A program made the translations under genes and the position numbers. The notes under the pieces were generated by a model that was not told where the DNA came from, ran no database searches, and saw only the letters and a list, made by a program, of their open reading frames with translations. From NCBI GenBank assembly GCA_030830785.1, contig JAURMI010000003.1, forward strand, positions 62,001 through 126,000: a stretch of DNA of 64,000 nt. Direction: 5' to 3'. Below, in pieces: positions 42,568 through 55,001 of this stretch. How positions within the stretch are numbered: the stretch's first letter is position 1; every line of letters begins with the position of its first letter. Source of the DNA: Crocinitomicaceae bacterium. Its GTDB lineage: Bacteria > Bacteroidota > Bacteroidia > Flavobacteriales_D > Crocinitomicaceae.

Positions 42568-43086
42568 ATGGCAGCTCAAATCGTAAATAGAGTTAAATCA
42601 GCTGATATCGAGTTAAAAGATAAACTCGTAGCAGTAAATCGAGTTACAAAAGTAACCAAAGGTGGACGTACGTTTAGTTTCTCTGCAATTGTTGTAGTTG
42701 GAGATGAAAATGGCGTAGTAGGTCACGGATTAGGTAAAGCAAAAGAGGTAACTGAAGCAATTACTAAAGGTATCGATGATGCCAAAAAGAACTTAATTAA
42801 AGTACCTATCTTACGTGGGACTGTCCCACATCAACAAAAAGGGAAATATGGTGGGGCAGAAGTTTTGCTAAAACCAGCAACTGAGGGTACTGGAGTTATT
42901 GCCGGTGGAGCCATGCGTGCTGTCCTTGAAAGTGTAGGTGTACACAACGTTTTGGCAAAATCACAAGGTTCTTCCAATCCGCACAATGTGGTCAAAGCGA
43001 CAATGGATGCCTTATCGAACATGCGTGATGCAGTAGCTGTTGCTCGGCAACGCGGTATATCTCTAGACAAAGTATTCAACGGTTAA
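42568..43086 (+). CDS. rpsE: 30S ribosomal protein S5
   Basis: 172 aa; [46 protein letters not shown]. Confidence 0.98.
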   Translation: MAAQIVNRVKSADIELKDKLVAVNRVTKVTKGGRTFSFSAIVVVGDENGVVGHGLGKAKEVTEAITKGIDDAKKNLIKVPILRGTVPHQQKGKYGGAEVLLKPATEGTGVIAGGAMRAVLESVGVHNVLAKSQGSSNPHNVVKATMDALSNMRDAVAVARQRGISLDKVFNG

Positions 43087-43097
43087 TTAAAGCAACT

Positions 43098-43274
43098 ATG
43101 AGCACAATCAAAATAAAACAAGTGAAAAGTGCGATCAAGCGTCCAGCTGATCAAAAAGCTACAATTAAGGCTTTAGGTTTTCGTCGCTTGAACCAAGTTA
43201 TTGAAAAAGAGGTAAACCCTCAAATAATGGGAATGGTGAATAAGGTGAAGCACCTTATTCAAGTAGTGGAATAA
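43098..43274 (+). CDS. rpmD: 50S ribosomal protein L30
   Basis: 58 aa, below the track cutoff; MSTIKIKQVKSAIKRPADQKATIKALGFRRLNQVIEKEVNPQIMGMVNKVKHLIQVVE, between rpsE and rplO. Confidence 0.95.
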   Translation: MSTIKIKQVKSAIKRPADQKATIKALGFRRLNQVIEKEVNPQIMGMVNKVKHLIQVVE

Positions 43275-43289
43275 TAGACTAACAAAGAA

Positions 43290-43736
43290 ATGGAATTACA
43301 TAATCTTACACCAGCAGCAGGCTCAGTTAAAACTGAAAAGCGTATAGGTCGTGGTCAAGGATCAGGTCGTGGCGGAACTTCGACACGTGGTCATAAAGGA
43401 GCTAAATCTCGCTCTGGTTATAAAACCAAAATTGGTTTTGAAGGTGGGCAGATGCCTTTACAGCGTCGTGTACCGAAATTTGGTTTTAAAAATATCAACC
43501 GTGTTGAATACAAAGCCATTAATCTAGATATTATCGAAAATCTTGCTAGTGTTAAAGGAATCTTAGACATTACTCCAGAAGTACTTCGTCAAAATGGTCT
43601 TTTATCCAACAATGAACTCGTAAAAATCTTAGGTCGTGGTGAATTAAAGGCCAAAATTAATATCTCAGCCAATGGTTTTTCAAATACAGCAATTGCTGCA
43701 ATTGAAGCATTGGGTGGTACATGTACAAAAATCTAA
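43290..43736 (+). CDS. rplO: 50S ribosomal protein L15
   Basis: 148 aa; LTPAAGSVKTEKRIGRGQGSGRGGTSTRGHKGAKSRSG. Confidence 0.98.
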   Translation: MELHNLTPAAGSVKTEKRIGRGQGSGRGGTSTRGHKGAKSRSGYKTKIGFEGGQMPLQRRVPKFGFKNINRVEYKAINLDIIENLASVKGILDITPEVLRQNGLLSNNELVKILGRGELKAKINISANGFSNTAIAAIEALGGTCTKI

Positions 43737-43756
43737 CTATCTTTGCACGCTTTTAG

Positions 43757-45103
43757 ATGAAACGATTAATAACAAACCTGCAAAATATCTGGAAAGTTGA
43801 AGAACTGCGCAAACGCATTATCTTGACTTTGGGGCTTATTCTTGCATACCGTGTAGGTTCATACGTCATTTTACCAGGTGTGAAGTATGACGCTTTGGCT
43901 AGCAAAGCTACTGATCAGAACTTTTTGGAAAGCATCCTTTCTGTATTTTCAGGCGGAGGATTTACAAATGCCTCTATTATGGCTTTAGGTATCATGCCGT
44001 ATATCAGTGCTTCGATTATTATGCAATTACTTGGAATGGCTGTTCCTGCCGTACAGAAAATGCAAAATGAAGGAGAATCAGGAAGAAAGCAAATCAATAA
44101 TTACACGCGTCTTTTGACTATAGTAATTTGTGCACTTCAAGCGCCTAGCTATCTAACGCTATATGTAAGCAATAAAAATGCCATGCCTGATGACCCGAGT
44201 ACTTTTTGGTGGACTCAAACCATCATGCTACTAATTGCAGGGTCTATGTTTGCCGTATGGCTTGGAGAACGCATTACTGAAAGAGGCGTCGGCAACGGTA
44301 TTTCATTACTGATAACAGTAGGGATTTTATCTAGACTACCAGGAGCGTTTTTTGCGGAGTTTGGAAAGTCTGTTGAAGCTGGAAATCTAATACGTTTGGT
44401 TTTAGAAATCATCATGTTCTTCTTAATCATCTTAATTACTATACTTATTGTGCAAGGTGTGAGGCGCATTCCACTCAATACCGCCAAGCGAGTTGCTGGC
44501 GCTAGAGCTATGGAAGATGTAAACGGGGCACGTAATTATTTGCCAATTAAGATAAACGCTAGTGGGGTAATGCCCATCATATTTGCCCAAGCAATCATGA
44601 CCATTCCAATGATGGTATATCAAGGTGTTACGCAACAACAAGATGCAGGATGGTTAACAAAAACCCTCGGCGATCCTTATGGTTTTAGTTACAATGCGCT
44701 ATTAGTTATTTTAATTGTGATTTTCACTTATTTCTATACAGCCATTATGATTAATCCCAACAAAATTGCTGACGACTTGAAAAAAAGTGGTGGCTTTATT
44801 CCGGGTGTGCGCCCGGGCGAGGATACTGCAGAACATGTTGATAGAGTTGTGTCACGTATAACTTTCCCAGGGTCTCTTTTCCTAGCAGCTATTGCGATAT
44901 TACCTTCTATTGCAAAAATAGCTGGTGTGAATGATGGATTTGCTATGTTTTTTGGTGGAACCTCCATTTTGATCATGGTTGGGGTTGTTTTAGATACATT
45001 GCAACAAATCGAAACTTATCAATTGAATCGCAATATGGATTCTCTAATGGAGGGTACGCGCGTAAGAGGTCGTAGGGGTGCTAACGAATTTTCAGGAATG
45101 TAA
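43757..45103 (+). CDS. secY: preprotein translocase subunit SecY
   Basis: 448 aa polytopic; ALGIMPYISASIIMQLL, GERITERGVGNGISLLI. Confidence 0.98.
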   Translation: MKRLITNLQNIWKVEELRKRIILTLGLILAYRVGSYVILPGVKYDALASKATDQNFLESILSVFSGGGFTNASIMALGIMPYISASIIMQLLGMAVPAVQKMQNEGESGRKQINNYTRLLTIVICALQAPSYLTLYVSNKNAMPDDPSTFWWTQTIMLLIAGSMFAVWLGERITERGVGNGISLLITVGILSRLPGAFFAEFGKSVEAGNLIRLVLEIIMFFLIILITILIVQGVRRIPLNTAKRVAGARAMEDVNGARNYLPIKINASGVMPIIFAQAIMTIPMMVYQGVTQQQDAGWLTKTLGDPYGFSYNALLVILIVIFTYFYTAIMINPNKIADDLKKSGGFIPGVRPGEDTAEHVDRVVSRITFPGSLFLAAIAILPSIAKIAGVNDGFAMFFGGTSILIMVGVVLDTLQQIETYQLNRNMDSLMEGTRVRGRRGANEFSGM

Positions 45104-45106
45104 ATT

Positions 45107-45325
45107 ATGGCAAAACAAACTTCCATAGAGCAAGATGGTACCATCCTAGAAGCATTGCCAAACGCAATGTTTAGGGTTGAACTTGAAAACGGACATGTTA
45201 TTACTGCTCATATATCGGGCAAAATGCGCATGTTTTATATAAAAATACTTCCTGGAGACCGCGTAAAAGTAGAAATGTCTCCTTATGATTTAACAAAAGG
45301 TAGAATATCTTTTAGATATAAATAA
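45107..45325 (+). CDS. infA: translation initiation factor IF-1
   Basis: 72 aa; [35 protein letters not shown]. Confidence 0.98.
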   Translation: MAKQTSIEQDGTILEALPNAMFRVELENGHVITAHISGKMRMFYIKILPGDRVKVEMSPYDLTKGRISFRYK

Positions 45326-45333
45326 TTTGAATT

Positions 45334-45450
45334 ATGAAAGTCAGAGCATCAGTTAAGAAAAGAACTGCAGATTGTAAAATTGTGAAGCGTAAAGGAAAAG
45401 TTTACGTGATCAATAAGAAAAATCCGAAATTAAAACAACGTCAAGGATAA
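45334..45450 (+). CDS. rpmJ: 50S ribosomal protein L36
   Basis: 38 aa, below the track cutoff; [38 protein letters not shown]. Confidence 0.96.
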   Translation: MKVRASVKKRTADCKIVKRKGKVYVINKKNPKLKQRQG

Positions 45451-45460
45451 TAATTAATAT

Positions 45461-45835
45461 ATGGCACGAATTGCAGGTATAGATTTACCAAAAAATAAAA
45501 GAGGAGTCATTGGCTTGACTTATATCTACGGTATCGGTAGAAGCACCGCCAAAATGATTTTGAATTCTAATTCGATTGATGAGAGCATCAAAGTTCAAGA
45601 TTGGAATGACGATCAATTGGCAGCTATTAGAAATACTGTAAATGAAATTAAAACAGAAGGTCAGTTGCGTTCCGAGGTTCAATTAAACATTAAACGATTA
45701 ATGGACATCGGTTGTCAGCGCGGAATACGTCATAGAATTGGTCTTCCGTTACGTGGTCAACGCACAAAGAACAACTCTCGTACCCGAAAAGGGAAACGTA
45801 AAACTGTTGCAAATAAGAAAAAAGCAGCTAAATAA
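45461..45835 (+). CDS. rpsM: 30S ribosomal protein S13
   Basis: 124 aa; [32 protein letters not shown]. Confidence 0.98.
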   Translation: MARIAGIDLPKNKRGVIGLTYIYGIGRSTAKMILNSNSIDESIKVQDWNDDQLAAIRNTVNEIKTEGQLRSEVQLNIKRLMDIGCQRGIRHRIGLPLRGQRTKNNSRTRKGKRKTVANKKKAAK

Positions 45836-45853
45836 TAACTAGTTCCACATACA

Positions 45854-46240
45854 ATGGCAAAAACAAATCAAAAAAAGAAGAAGAACGTTAAAGTTGATGC
45901 AGCAGGTGAAGCGCATATTCAAGCTAGCTTCAATAACATTATCATTTCTTTAACGAACAATGCTGGCCAAGTGATTTCATGGTCATCTGCTGGCAAAATG
46001 GGCTTCAAAGGATCTAAGAAAAATACGCCTTATGCTGCACAAGTTGCTGCCGAAGATGCATCCAAAGAAGCACATGACTTCGGACTACGTAGAGTGCGTG
46101 TATTTGTCAAAGGGCCAGGTGCAGGACGCGAGTCTGCCATCAGAGCGCTTCACAATTCAGGCATTGAGGTTACAGAAATAGTAGACGTTACACCTATGCC
46201 GCACAATGGTTGTCGTCCACCAAAACGTAGAAGAGTATAA
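45854..46240 (+). CDS. rpsK: 30S ribosomal protein S11
   Basis: 128 aa; [37 protein letters not shown]. Confidence 0.98.
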   Translation: MAKTNQKKKKNVKVDAAGEAHIQASFNNIIISLTNNAGQVISWSSAGKMGFKGSKKNTPYAAQVAAEDASKEAHDFGLRRVRVFVKGPGAGRESAIRALHNSGIEVTEIVDVTPMPHNGCRPPKRRRV

Positions 46241-46313
46241 TATTTTAACCAGTGGGCATATTGTCATCGAAGGAATGCCTTAATTCATGACGCTCACGCA
46301 ATTTATATAGAAA

Positions 46314-46922
46314 ATGGCAAGATACAGAGGTCCTAAATCCAAAATTGCGCGTCGCTTTCGCGATCCAATTTTTGGTCCAGACAAATCCTTGGACAGAAGA
46401 AATTATGGTCCGGGACAACACGGCCCCTCCAAAAGAAGAGGTGGCAAACAATCTGAATACGCAATTCAATTAGGTGAAAAGCAAAAAGCTAAGTATACCT
46501 ACGGTATTCTAGAAAGACAATTTGCGAATATGTTCGATAAAGCTTCTCGTATGAAAGGCATTACCGGTGAAAATCTATTGCAGTTATGTGAAACTCGCCT
46601 AGATAATACCGTTTTCCGTCTTGGAATTGCGCCTTCACGACGTGCTGCCAGACAATTAGTTTCGCACAAACACATTACCGTGAATGGTGATGTAGTAAAT
46701 ATTCCTTCTTATACTTTACGTATTGGCGACGTCATTGGTGTTCGCGAAAAGTCAAAGTCTTTAGAAGCAATTACAGGATCCTTAACGGCTAGCAACAAGA
46801 ATTTTGATTGGCTCGATTGGGATGCTACAAATATGAGTGGTAAGCTTTTGAACTTACCTGCAAGAGAAATGATTCCAGAAAATATTCGCGAACAATTGAT
46901 CGTCGAATTATATTCTAAATAA
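46314..46922 (+). CDS. rpsD: 30S ribosomal protein S4
   Basis: 202 aa; [16 protein letters not shown]4 domain [27 protein letters not shown]. Confidence 0.98.
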   Translation: MARYRGPKSKIARRFRDPIFGPDKSLDRRNYGPGQHGPSKRRGGKQSEYAIQLGEKQKAKYTYGILERQFANMFDKASRMKGITGENLLQLCETRLDNTVFRLGIAPSRRAARQLVSHKHITVNGDVVNIPSYTLRIGDVIGVREKSKSLEAITGSLTASNKNFDWLDWDATNMSGKLLNLPAREMIPENIREQLIVELYSK

Positions 46923-46938
46923 CCCTAAGCGATAGAAA

Positions 46939-47931
46939 ATGGCAATATTGGATTTTCAAAAACCTGACAAGGTTATCATGCTCAACTCCGATGATTTCAA
47001 TGGAGAATTTGAGTTTCGTCCGTTAGAACCGGGCTACGGAATTACTATAGGTAACTCCCTACGACGAATTTTACTTTCTTCATTGGAAGGATTTGCAATT
47101 TCGTCTATTAAGATTCAAGGTGCAGACCATGAATTCACTACCCTTAAAGGCGTAGTTGAAGATGTAACTGAAATTGTTTTGAATTTGAAACAAGTGCGTT
47201 TCAAACGTCAAATTGAGGCCACAGACTCAGAAACGGTTATTGTTTCGATTGGCGGACAGCAACAATTAACAGCAGGTGACATCGGTAAATTTACAAGCGC
47301 ATTCCAAGTTTTAAATCCAGAATTAGTGATTTGTAACATGGAAACTACGGTTAAATTAGAAATGGAATTGACCATCGTCAAAGGTCGCGGTTATGTACCA
47401 GCTGAAGAAAACAAATCGGCTAGTGCTCCTTTTGGGACTATTTTTATTGATTCTATCTTTACACCCATCGTAAATGTTCAGTACAGCATCGAAAACTTCC
47501 GTGTTGAGCAAAAGACTGACTACGAAAAATTGGTGTTTAATATCAAAACTGACGGTTCAATTCATCCTAAAGATGCGCTTAAAGAAGCTGCAAAAATTCT
47601 TATACATCACTTCATGCTATTTTCAGATGAGCGCATAACGCTCGACAGTGAAATTAAAGCTGAAACTGAAGAATTTGATGAAACTTCTCTTCACATGCGT
47701 CAGTTATTAAAAACTAAGTTAGTTGATATGGATTTATCTGTTCGTGCTTTAAATTGTTTGAAAGCGGCAGATGTTGAAACCCTTGGTGATTTAGTATCTT
47801 ATGCCAAATCAGATTTATTAAAGTTTAGAAACTTTGGTAAAAAATCATTGACTGAGCTTGAAGATTTAGTTGACTCTAAAGGCTTGACCTTCGGGATGAA
47901 TGTGGCGAAATATAAATTAGACAGAGATTAA
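46939..47931 (+). CDS. rpoA: DNA-directed RNA polymerase subunit alpha
   Basis: 330 aa; [27 protein letters not shown]-terminal [19 protein letters not shown]. Confidence 0.99.
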   Translation: MAILDFQKPDKVIMLNSDDFNGEFEFRPLEPGYGITIGNSLRRILLSSLEGFAISSIKIQGADHEFTTLKGVVEDVTEIVLNLKQVRFKRQIEATDSETVIVSIGGQQQLTAGDIGKFTSAFQVLNPELVICNMETTVKLEMELTIVKGRGYVPAEENKSASAPFGTIFIDSIFTPIVNVQYSIENFRVEQKTDYEKLVFNIKTDGSIHPKDALKEAAKILIHHFMLFSDERITLDSEIKAETEEFDETSLHMRQLLKTKLVDMDLSVRALNCLKAADVETLGDLVSYAKSDLLKFRNFGKKSLTELEDLVDSKGLTFGMNVAKYKLDRD

Positions 47932-47942
47932 GTTTTAAAGTC

Positions 47943-48650
47943 ATGAGACACGGAAATAAAATAAACCACTTAGGAAGGAAAACCGGCCACCGTAAAGCAA
48001 TGCTTTCTAATATGGCGTGTTCTTTAATAGAACACAAGCGTATTACGACAACTGTTGCTAAAGCAAAAACATTGCGCGGTTTTATAGAACCTTTACTTAC
48101 GAAATCAAAAACAGATTCAACACATTCAAGACGAGTCGTATTCTCTTATCTTCAAAGCAAGGAGGCTGTAACTGAATTATTTCGTGAAGTTGCGCCAAAA
48201 ATTGCTTCAAGAGAGGGTGGTTATACGCGTATCATTCGAACAGGATATCGATTAGGAGATAATGCCGAAATGTGTTTGATCGAACTTGTTGATTTTAACG
48301 AATTGTATAACAATACAACTAAAAAAACAACACGACGATCTCGCAGAGGTGGAAAATCTTCAGACGCTTCGTCATCGACAACAGTTGCACAAGAAGTTGA
48401 GGAGACAACAGAAGCGGTTGTAGTTGAAGAAGCACCAACCCAAGAGCTTGTTGAAGAAACGCCTGCAGCTGAAGAAGTAGTTGAAGAAGCACCAGAAGCT
48501 GAAGAAGCAGTTGAAGAAGCACCTGCAGCTGAAGTAGTTGTTGAAGAAGCACCTGCAGCTGAAGAAGTTGTTGAAGAGACGCCTACAGCAGAAGAAAATG
48601 ATAGTTCGGTAGAGGCATCGGCATCTGACGAAGAAAAAACAGAAGAATAG
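47943..48650 (+). CDS. rplQ: 50S ribosomal protein L17 with long acidic C-terminal extension
   Basis: 235 aa; [33 protein letters not shown], followed by an E/A/V/P-rich repetitive tail. Confidence 0.97.
   Translation: MRHGNKINHLGRKTGHRKAMLSNMACSLIEHKRITTTVAKAKTLRGFIEPLLTKSKTDSTHSRRVVFSYLQSKEAVTELFREVAPKIASREGGYTRIIRTGYRLGDNAEMCLIELVDFNELYNNTTKKTTRRSRRGGKSSDASSSTTVAQEVEETTEAVVVEEAPTQELVEETPAAEEVVEEAPEAEEAVEEAPAAEVVVEEAPAAEEVVEETPTAEENDSSVEASASDEEKTEE
48418..48597 (+). repeat. imperfect 30-bp tandem repeats within the rplQ tail
   Basis: 10-aa units [53 protein letters not shown] unit gttgaagaagcacctgcagctgaagaagta. Confidence 0.9.
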
Positions 48651-48667
48651 TTCAACAGAATGTTGAT

Positions 48668-48698
48668 AAAAAAGGCGGACAATGTCCGCCTTTTTTTG
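48668..48698 (+). terminator. Rho-independent terminator of the ribosomal superoperon
   Basis: AAAAAAGGCGGAC-AAT-GTCCGCCTTTTTTT. Confidence 0.95.
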
Positions 48699-48750
48699 TT
48701 TTAGTTCGTTCAAATTTTACCAAAGTGAGTAATTTTGAAGAAAATTATTT

Positions 48751-51140
<2,390 letters not shown>

Positions 51141-51584
51141 TTGGGCCAATTTAACCTAAGGGTATACGCACTCATTGTTAATGAATTCAATGAAATACTG
51201 ATATCAGATGAATATCGATATGGTAAATTTTTCAGTAAATTTCCTGGTGGTGGTGTTCAAGCCAATGAAGGAATTAGAGAGGCGCTGAAAAGAGAATTAA
51301 ACGAAGAGCTCGGTTATTGCAATACAGAAGCAACTTTTTTCTACTTTAATGAATCTCATCAAGCATCGGCCTTTGACAATAGTACTTTGGTTGCGTTCTA
51401 TTATATCATCCGAATGCCTAAAATGGAATTAGGTAAACTTCCATCCTATTCAATTCCTTTTTCTGAGGAGCAAGAAAAACAGCGTTGGGTAAAACTCAGT
51501 GAATTATTGCCACAAGACTTAACTTTTCCAATAGATCAGCAAGTAATTGAGAAATTTCTAAAAGAAAATTTGACTATTTTTTAA
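51141..51584 (+). CDS. NUDIX hydrolase
   Basis: 147 aa, TTG start directly after the eno stop; Nudix box GGGVQANEGIREALKRELNEELG. Confidence 0.88.
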   Translation: MGQFNLRVYALIVNEFNEILISDEYRYGKFFSKFPGGGVQANEGIREALKRELNEELGYCNTEATFFYFNESHQASAFDNSTLVAFYYIIRMPKMELGKLPSYSIPFSEEQEKQRWVKLSELLPQDLTFPIDQQVIEKFLKENLTIF

Positions 51585-52464
51585 AGTTTGCCGCTACCAC
51601 CAATTCTTTGGTGCCATGCGACCAATTGTAAAATCCTTCGCCTGTTTTCACACCTTGTTTTCCTGCCGTCACCATATTGACAAGTAGCGGACATGGCGCG
51701 TATTTAGGATTTCCAAATCCTTCGTAAAGCACTTCTAAAATTGCAAGACACACGTCGAGACCTATGAAATCTGCTAATTGAAGTGGGCCCATAGGATGGG
51801 CCATTCCCAATTTCATTACCGTATCAATTTGTTCTACACCGGCAACCCCTTCATATAAAGAATAGATGGCTTCATTGATCATTGGCATCAAAATTCGGTT
51901 GGCCACAAATCCAGGATAATCATTGACCTCAACAGGAACTTTGCCTAAACTTTTTGAAGTCTCCATGATTAAATTTGTGACTTCATCAGAAGTTGAGTAC
52001 CCACGAATAATTTCTACAAGTTTCATAACCGGTACAGGATTCATGAAATGCATGCCAATAACCTGTTGAGGACGAGAGGTTGCAGCGGCAATTTTGGTAA
52101 TCGAAATAGAAGAAGTATTTGTAGCAAGGATTACTTCAGGAGAGGTGAGCGCATCTAGATCTTTGAAAATTTTAAGCTTCAAATCAACATTTTCAGTTGC
52201 AGCTTCAACCACTAACTCAACCCCCTTTACTCCTTCTGCCAAATCGGAATGCGTAGACAAATTGGCCAGAGTTTGGATTTTTTGTTCTTCTGTGAGACTT
52301 CCTTTAACAACTTGCCTATCGAGATTTTTAGTAATTGTACTTATTGCACGCTCAAGGGCTGGCTGAGCAACATCAATTAAATTAACTTTAAATCCAAATT
52401 GGGCAAAAACATGTGCAATCCCATTACCCATTGTTCCTGCACCAATAACTGCTACCTTTTTCAT
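51574..52464 (-). CDS. 3-hydroxybutyryl-CoA dehydrogenase
   Basis: 296 aa; VIGAGTMGNGIAHVFA Rossmann motif, HFMNPVPVMKLVEII, DYPGFVANRILMPMINEA. Confidence 0.95.
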   Translation of the reverse strand: MKKVAVIGAGTMGNGIAHVFAQFGFKVNLIDVAQPALERAISTITKNLDRQVVKGSLTEEQKIQTLANLSTHSDLAEGVKGVELVVEAATENVDLKLKIFKDLDALTSPEVILATNTSSISITKIAAATSRPQQVIGMHFMNPVPVMKLVEIIRGYSTSDEVTNLIMETSKSLGKVPVEVNDYPGFVANRILMPMINEAIYSLYEGVAGVEQIDTVMKLGMAHPMGPLQLADFIGLDVCLAILEVLYEGFGNPKYAPCPLLVNMVTAGKQGVKTGEGFYNWSHGTKELVVAANFKK

Positions 52465-52560
52465 AATTCGTTTTCTTTACACAAATATACTGCTCCTTGA
52501 TAACAAGGACTTCAATTCGCTACATTTTGATTTGATTATATTTGCATAGAAAGCAATTAC

Positions 52561-53835
52561 ATGTTTAAAGGCCTTTTTCAAAGTTACAGTCAAGGAGGGT
52601 TATTTCGCAACTCTACAACGCTAATTATTGGTACAGTAATAGCCCAACTCATACCAATTCTTTTTCAGCCTTTTCTTCGCCGCATGTATTCTCCCGAAGA
52701 ATTCGGTACAGCAGCACTTTATATAACAGGGGTAAGTATGCTGGTTGCACTTGCAAATTTCAAATATGAAAGCGCTATTGTTTTGCCAGAAAAGGATGAA
52801 GATGCACACCAACTTGTTGGAGGTGGCGTACTGATCAGTTTATTATTTGCCTTAGGCATTGGCGTTTTCATCTTCTTTTTTCAATCTACTATTTTACAGT
52901 ACTTTGAACTCAATAAGGACGAGGTCAACTATTTATTTCTGATTCCACTCAGTGTGTTTTTTGTTAGTAGTTACCAATGTTTCAACTTTTACTTAATCCG
53001 CAAAAAGGCATACAAAGCTTCTGCACGGAACAAAGTATATCGTCGTGGTTCAGAGGCATTGGCTCAAACCTCATCTGGTCTTTTCAGATACCAACAAGGT
53101 TTGCTTTTGGGAAGTCTAATTGGCGATGTGGTTAATTTTTTTGGCGCTTTTATTCAGATAAAAAAAGTGGGCTTTGCAATCCAAAAGGACTTCAAGAAAT
53201 TAAAACAAACCCTTCTTGATTATTGGCAATTTCCCATTTTTCATGCTTTTCCTTCTTTTTTAAATACCATTTCACTCATGCTGCCCGTTTTTATTGTACA
53301 TGCGGCATATGGAAAAGCAGAAACTGGCCAATTTGATTTGAGTAGATTGGTTTTGGCCTTGCCTATGGCACTCATTTCAACATCACTTTCCCAAGTGTAT
53401 TTACAACATCAGGCCGAAAAAATTCGAAATAAACACAGTATTTCAGCTGATTTTTGGAAAATAAGTAAGGTTTTGTTTTGGATGAGTATTCCCTTAGCGT
53501 TAATTCTTTTCTTCTTTGCAAGCCCGCTTTTTAGGGTTGTTTTTGGAGACCAATGGAAATTGGCTGGTGATTTAACTGCTGTTCTTATTTTTGGTCAAGC
53601 AATTAAATTCATTGTCTCCCCAATGAGTTCAACACTTGTTGCGCTAAAAGAAGTTCGATTTAGTGCTCTTTGGCAACTACTTTATTTTGGCGCCATGACA
53701 TGGCTATTTTTTAATCCTGGTGTGCGAATAGAAGATTTTGTTTTACGCTATTGCTATATTGATTTTGCCGCATATGGGGTATATTATTTATTAATTTACC
53801 TCATTGTTCTGCGTTATGAAAAACACATTTCATGA
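52561..53835 (+). CDS. polysaccharide biosynthesis flippase (Wzx/MATE-like)
   Basis: 424 aa polytopic; N-terminal LIIGTVIAQLIPILFQPFLRRMYSPEEFGTAALY. Confidence 0.85.
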   Translation: MFKGLFQSYSQGGLFRNSTTLIIGTVIAQLIPILFQPFLRRMYSPEEFGTAALYITGVSMLVALANFKYESAIVLPEKDEDAHQLVGGGVLISLLFALGIGVFIFFFQSTILQYFELNKDEVNYLFLIPLSVFFVSSYQCFNFYLIRKKAYKASARNKVYRRGSEALAQTSSGLFRYQQGLLLGSLIGDVVNFFGAFIQIKKVGFAIQKDFKKLKQTLLDYWQFPIFHAFPSFLNTISLMLPVFIVHAAYGKAETGQFDLSRLVLALPMALISTSLSQVYLQHQAEKIRNKHSISADFWKISKVLFWMSIPLALILFFFASPLFRVVFGDQWKLAGDLTAVLIFGQAIKFIVSPMSSTLVALKEVRFSALWQLLYFGAMTWLFFNPGVRIEDFVLRYCYIDFAAYGVYYLLIYLIVLRYEKHIS

Positions 53836-54995
53836 AGAATTTGAAATACATTTTTTTAAAACACCCGTATTTCATTTGCTATACATGCATCTACTTATTA
53901 TTGCAAATTGGCTTGATTCAACATTCTGGACTGCAATATGCACCTGCCCTTCTTTTTCTTTTTTTTATTCCCTTATGTCTGGCTTATGGCTTAAGCGTCT
54001 ATTTACCAGAATTAAAATTCAGCGCATTAATAAATACTCAAAAATGGGCGGTTATAGAATGGTTTTTATTATTGAGTAGTGCTCTAATAATAGTAACTCA
54101 CCTAATTTGGCTTGGAAAAATCCCTTTAATTGAAGCCTGGTTTGCCGAAAATTTGTCTGAAGCAAATCAAATAAGAAAATCGAGCTCAGCTAGTTTACCA
54201 ACTTGGTTACATTATTCGAGTACCTGGACCATCCGAGCAATTTTGCCGTCCACGATCCTATTTTTCTTTATTGAAAAGAAAAAGATTGGATTTATCATTA
54301 GCCTTACTTTAGGAGTCATTTATGCTTTATTACTTATGCAAAAGAGTCTAATACTATGGTCTCTTTTCCCACTTGTGACATTCCTTATTTTATCTAAAAA
54401 CTGGCGCATGGCTGTATTTATGGCCCTTACAATGATCGGTTTATTTGTTTTGTCTGTTTATGCCAATAATCCGCAATTACATGGAGGAAAACACGATTTG
54501 AAGGTGCAACAACATTCTGAGTCAAAAACCAATCTTATTGCCCGAGGTATTGCGCATCGTGTTTTAATTGTTCCGGGTAAAACCATTGGCCTGTGGTTTG
54601 ATCATGTTCCAAAAGATAAACCTTACCTATATGGGCGCGATTTTAATTTATACGCTAAATTGATTGAGCAAAAACCTATTGATTACAATTTAGAACTATA
54701 TGCATTGTTTTATCCAAGCTATGCCAAACAAGGTATAAAAGGAAGTGTTAATACTGCCCATTTCATGCGGGCCTATGCTAATTTTGGATGGTGGGGTTTA
54801 CCTTGGGCAGCCATTCAACTGGCTATATTATTTTGGTTTTTAAACAACTTACATATAAAAACCAATACTGCGCTTGCCTTTAGTCTACAACTTTTTCCTT
54901 TAATTTTGTTAGGTTCGGGGTCTTTACTTACGCTTCTATTTAGTGGGGGTTGGGGCTTAATTATCTTACTACTCACTTTGCGCCCAAACAAGTAG
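53832..54995 (+). CDS. polytopic membrane protein, probable polysaccharide polymerase
   Basis: 387 aa; multiple hydrophobic segments, ATGA overlap with the flippase, position in glycan cluster. Confidence 0.55.
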   Translation: MKNLKYIFLKHPYFICYTCIYLLLQIGLIQHSGLQYAPALLFLFFIPLCLAYGLSVYLPELKFSALINTQKWAVIEWFLLLSSALIIVTHLIWLGKIPLIEAWFAENLSEANQIRKSSSASLPTWLHYSSTWTIRAILPSTILFFFIEKKKIGFIISLTLGVIYALLLMQKSLILWSLFPLVTFLILSKNWRMAVFMALTMIGLFVLSVYANNPQLHGGKHDLKVQQHSESKTNLIARGIAHRVLIVPGKTIGLWFDHVPKDKPYLYGRDFNLYAKLIEQKPIDYNLELYALFYPSYAKQGIKGSVNTAHFMRAYANFGWWGLPWAAIQLAILFWFLNNLHIKTNTALAFSLQLFPLILLGSGSLLTLLFSGGWGLIILLLTLRPNK

Positions 54996-55001
54996 CCATA
55001 C

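Noticed and set aside
48221-48713. Three overlapping antisense ORFs (Ser/Ala-, Leu/Gln- and Phe/Cys-rich) opposite the rplQ tail
   Set aside because: Low-complexity translations of the 30-bp repeats in other frames; not independent genes.
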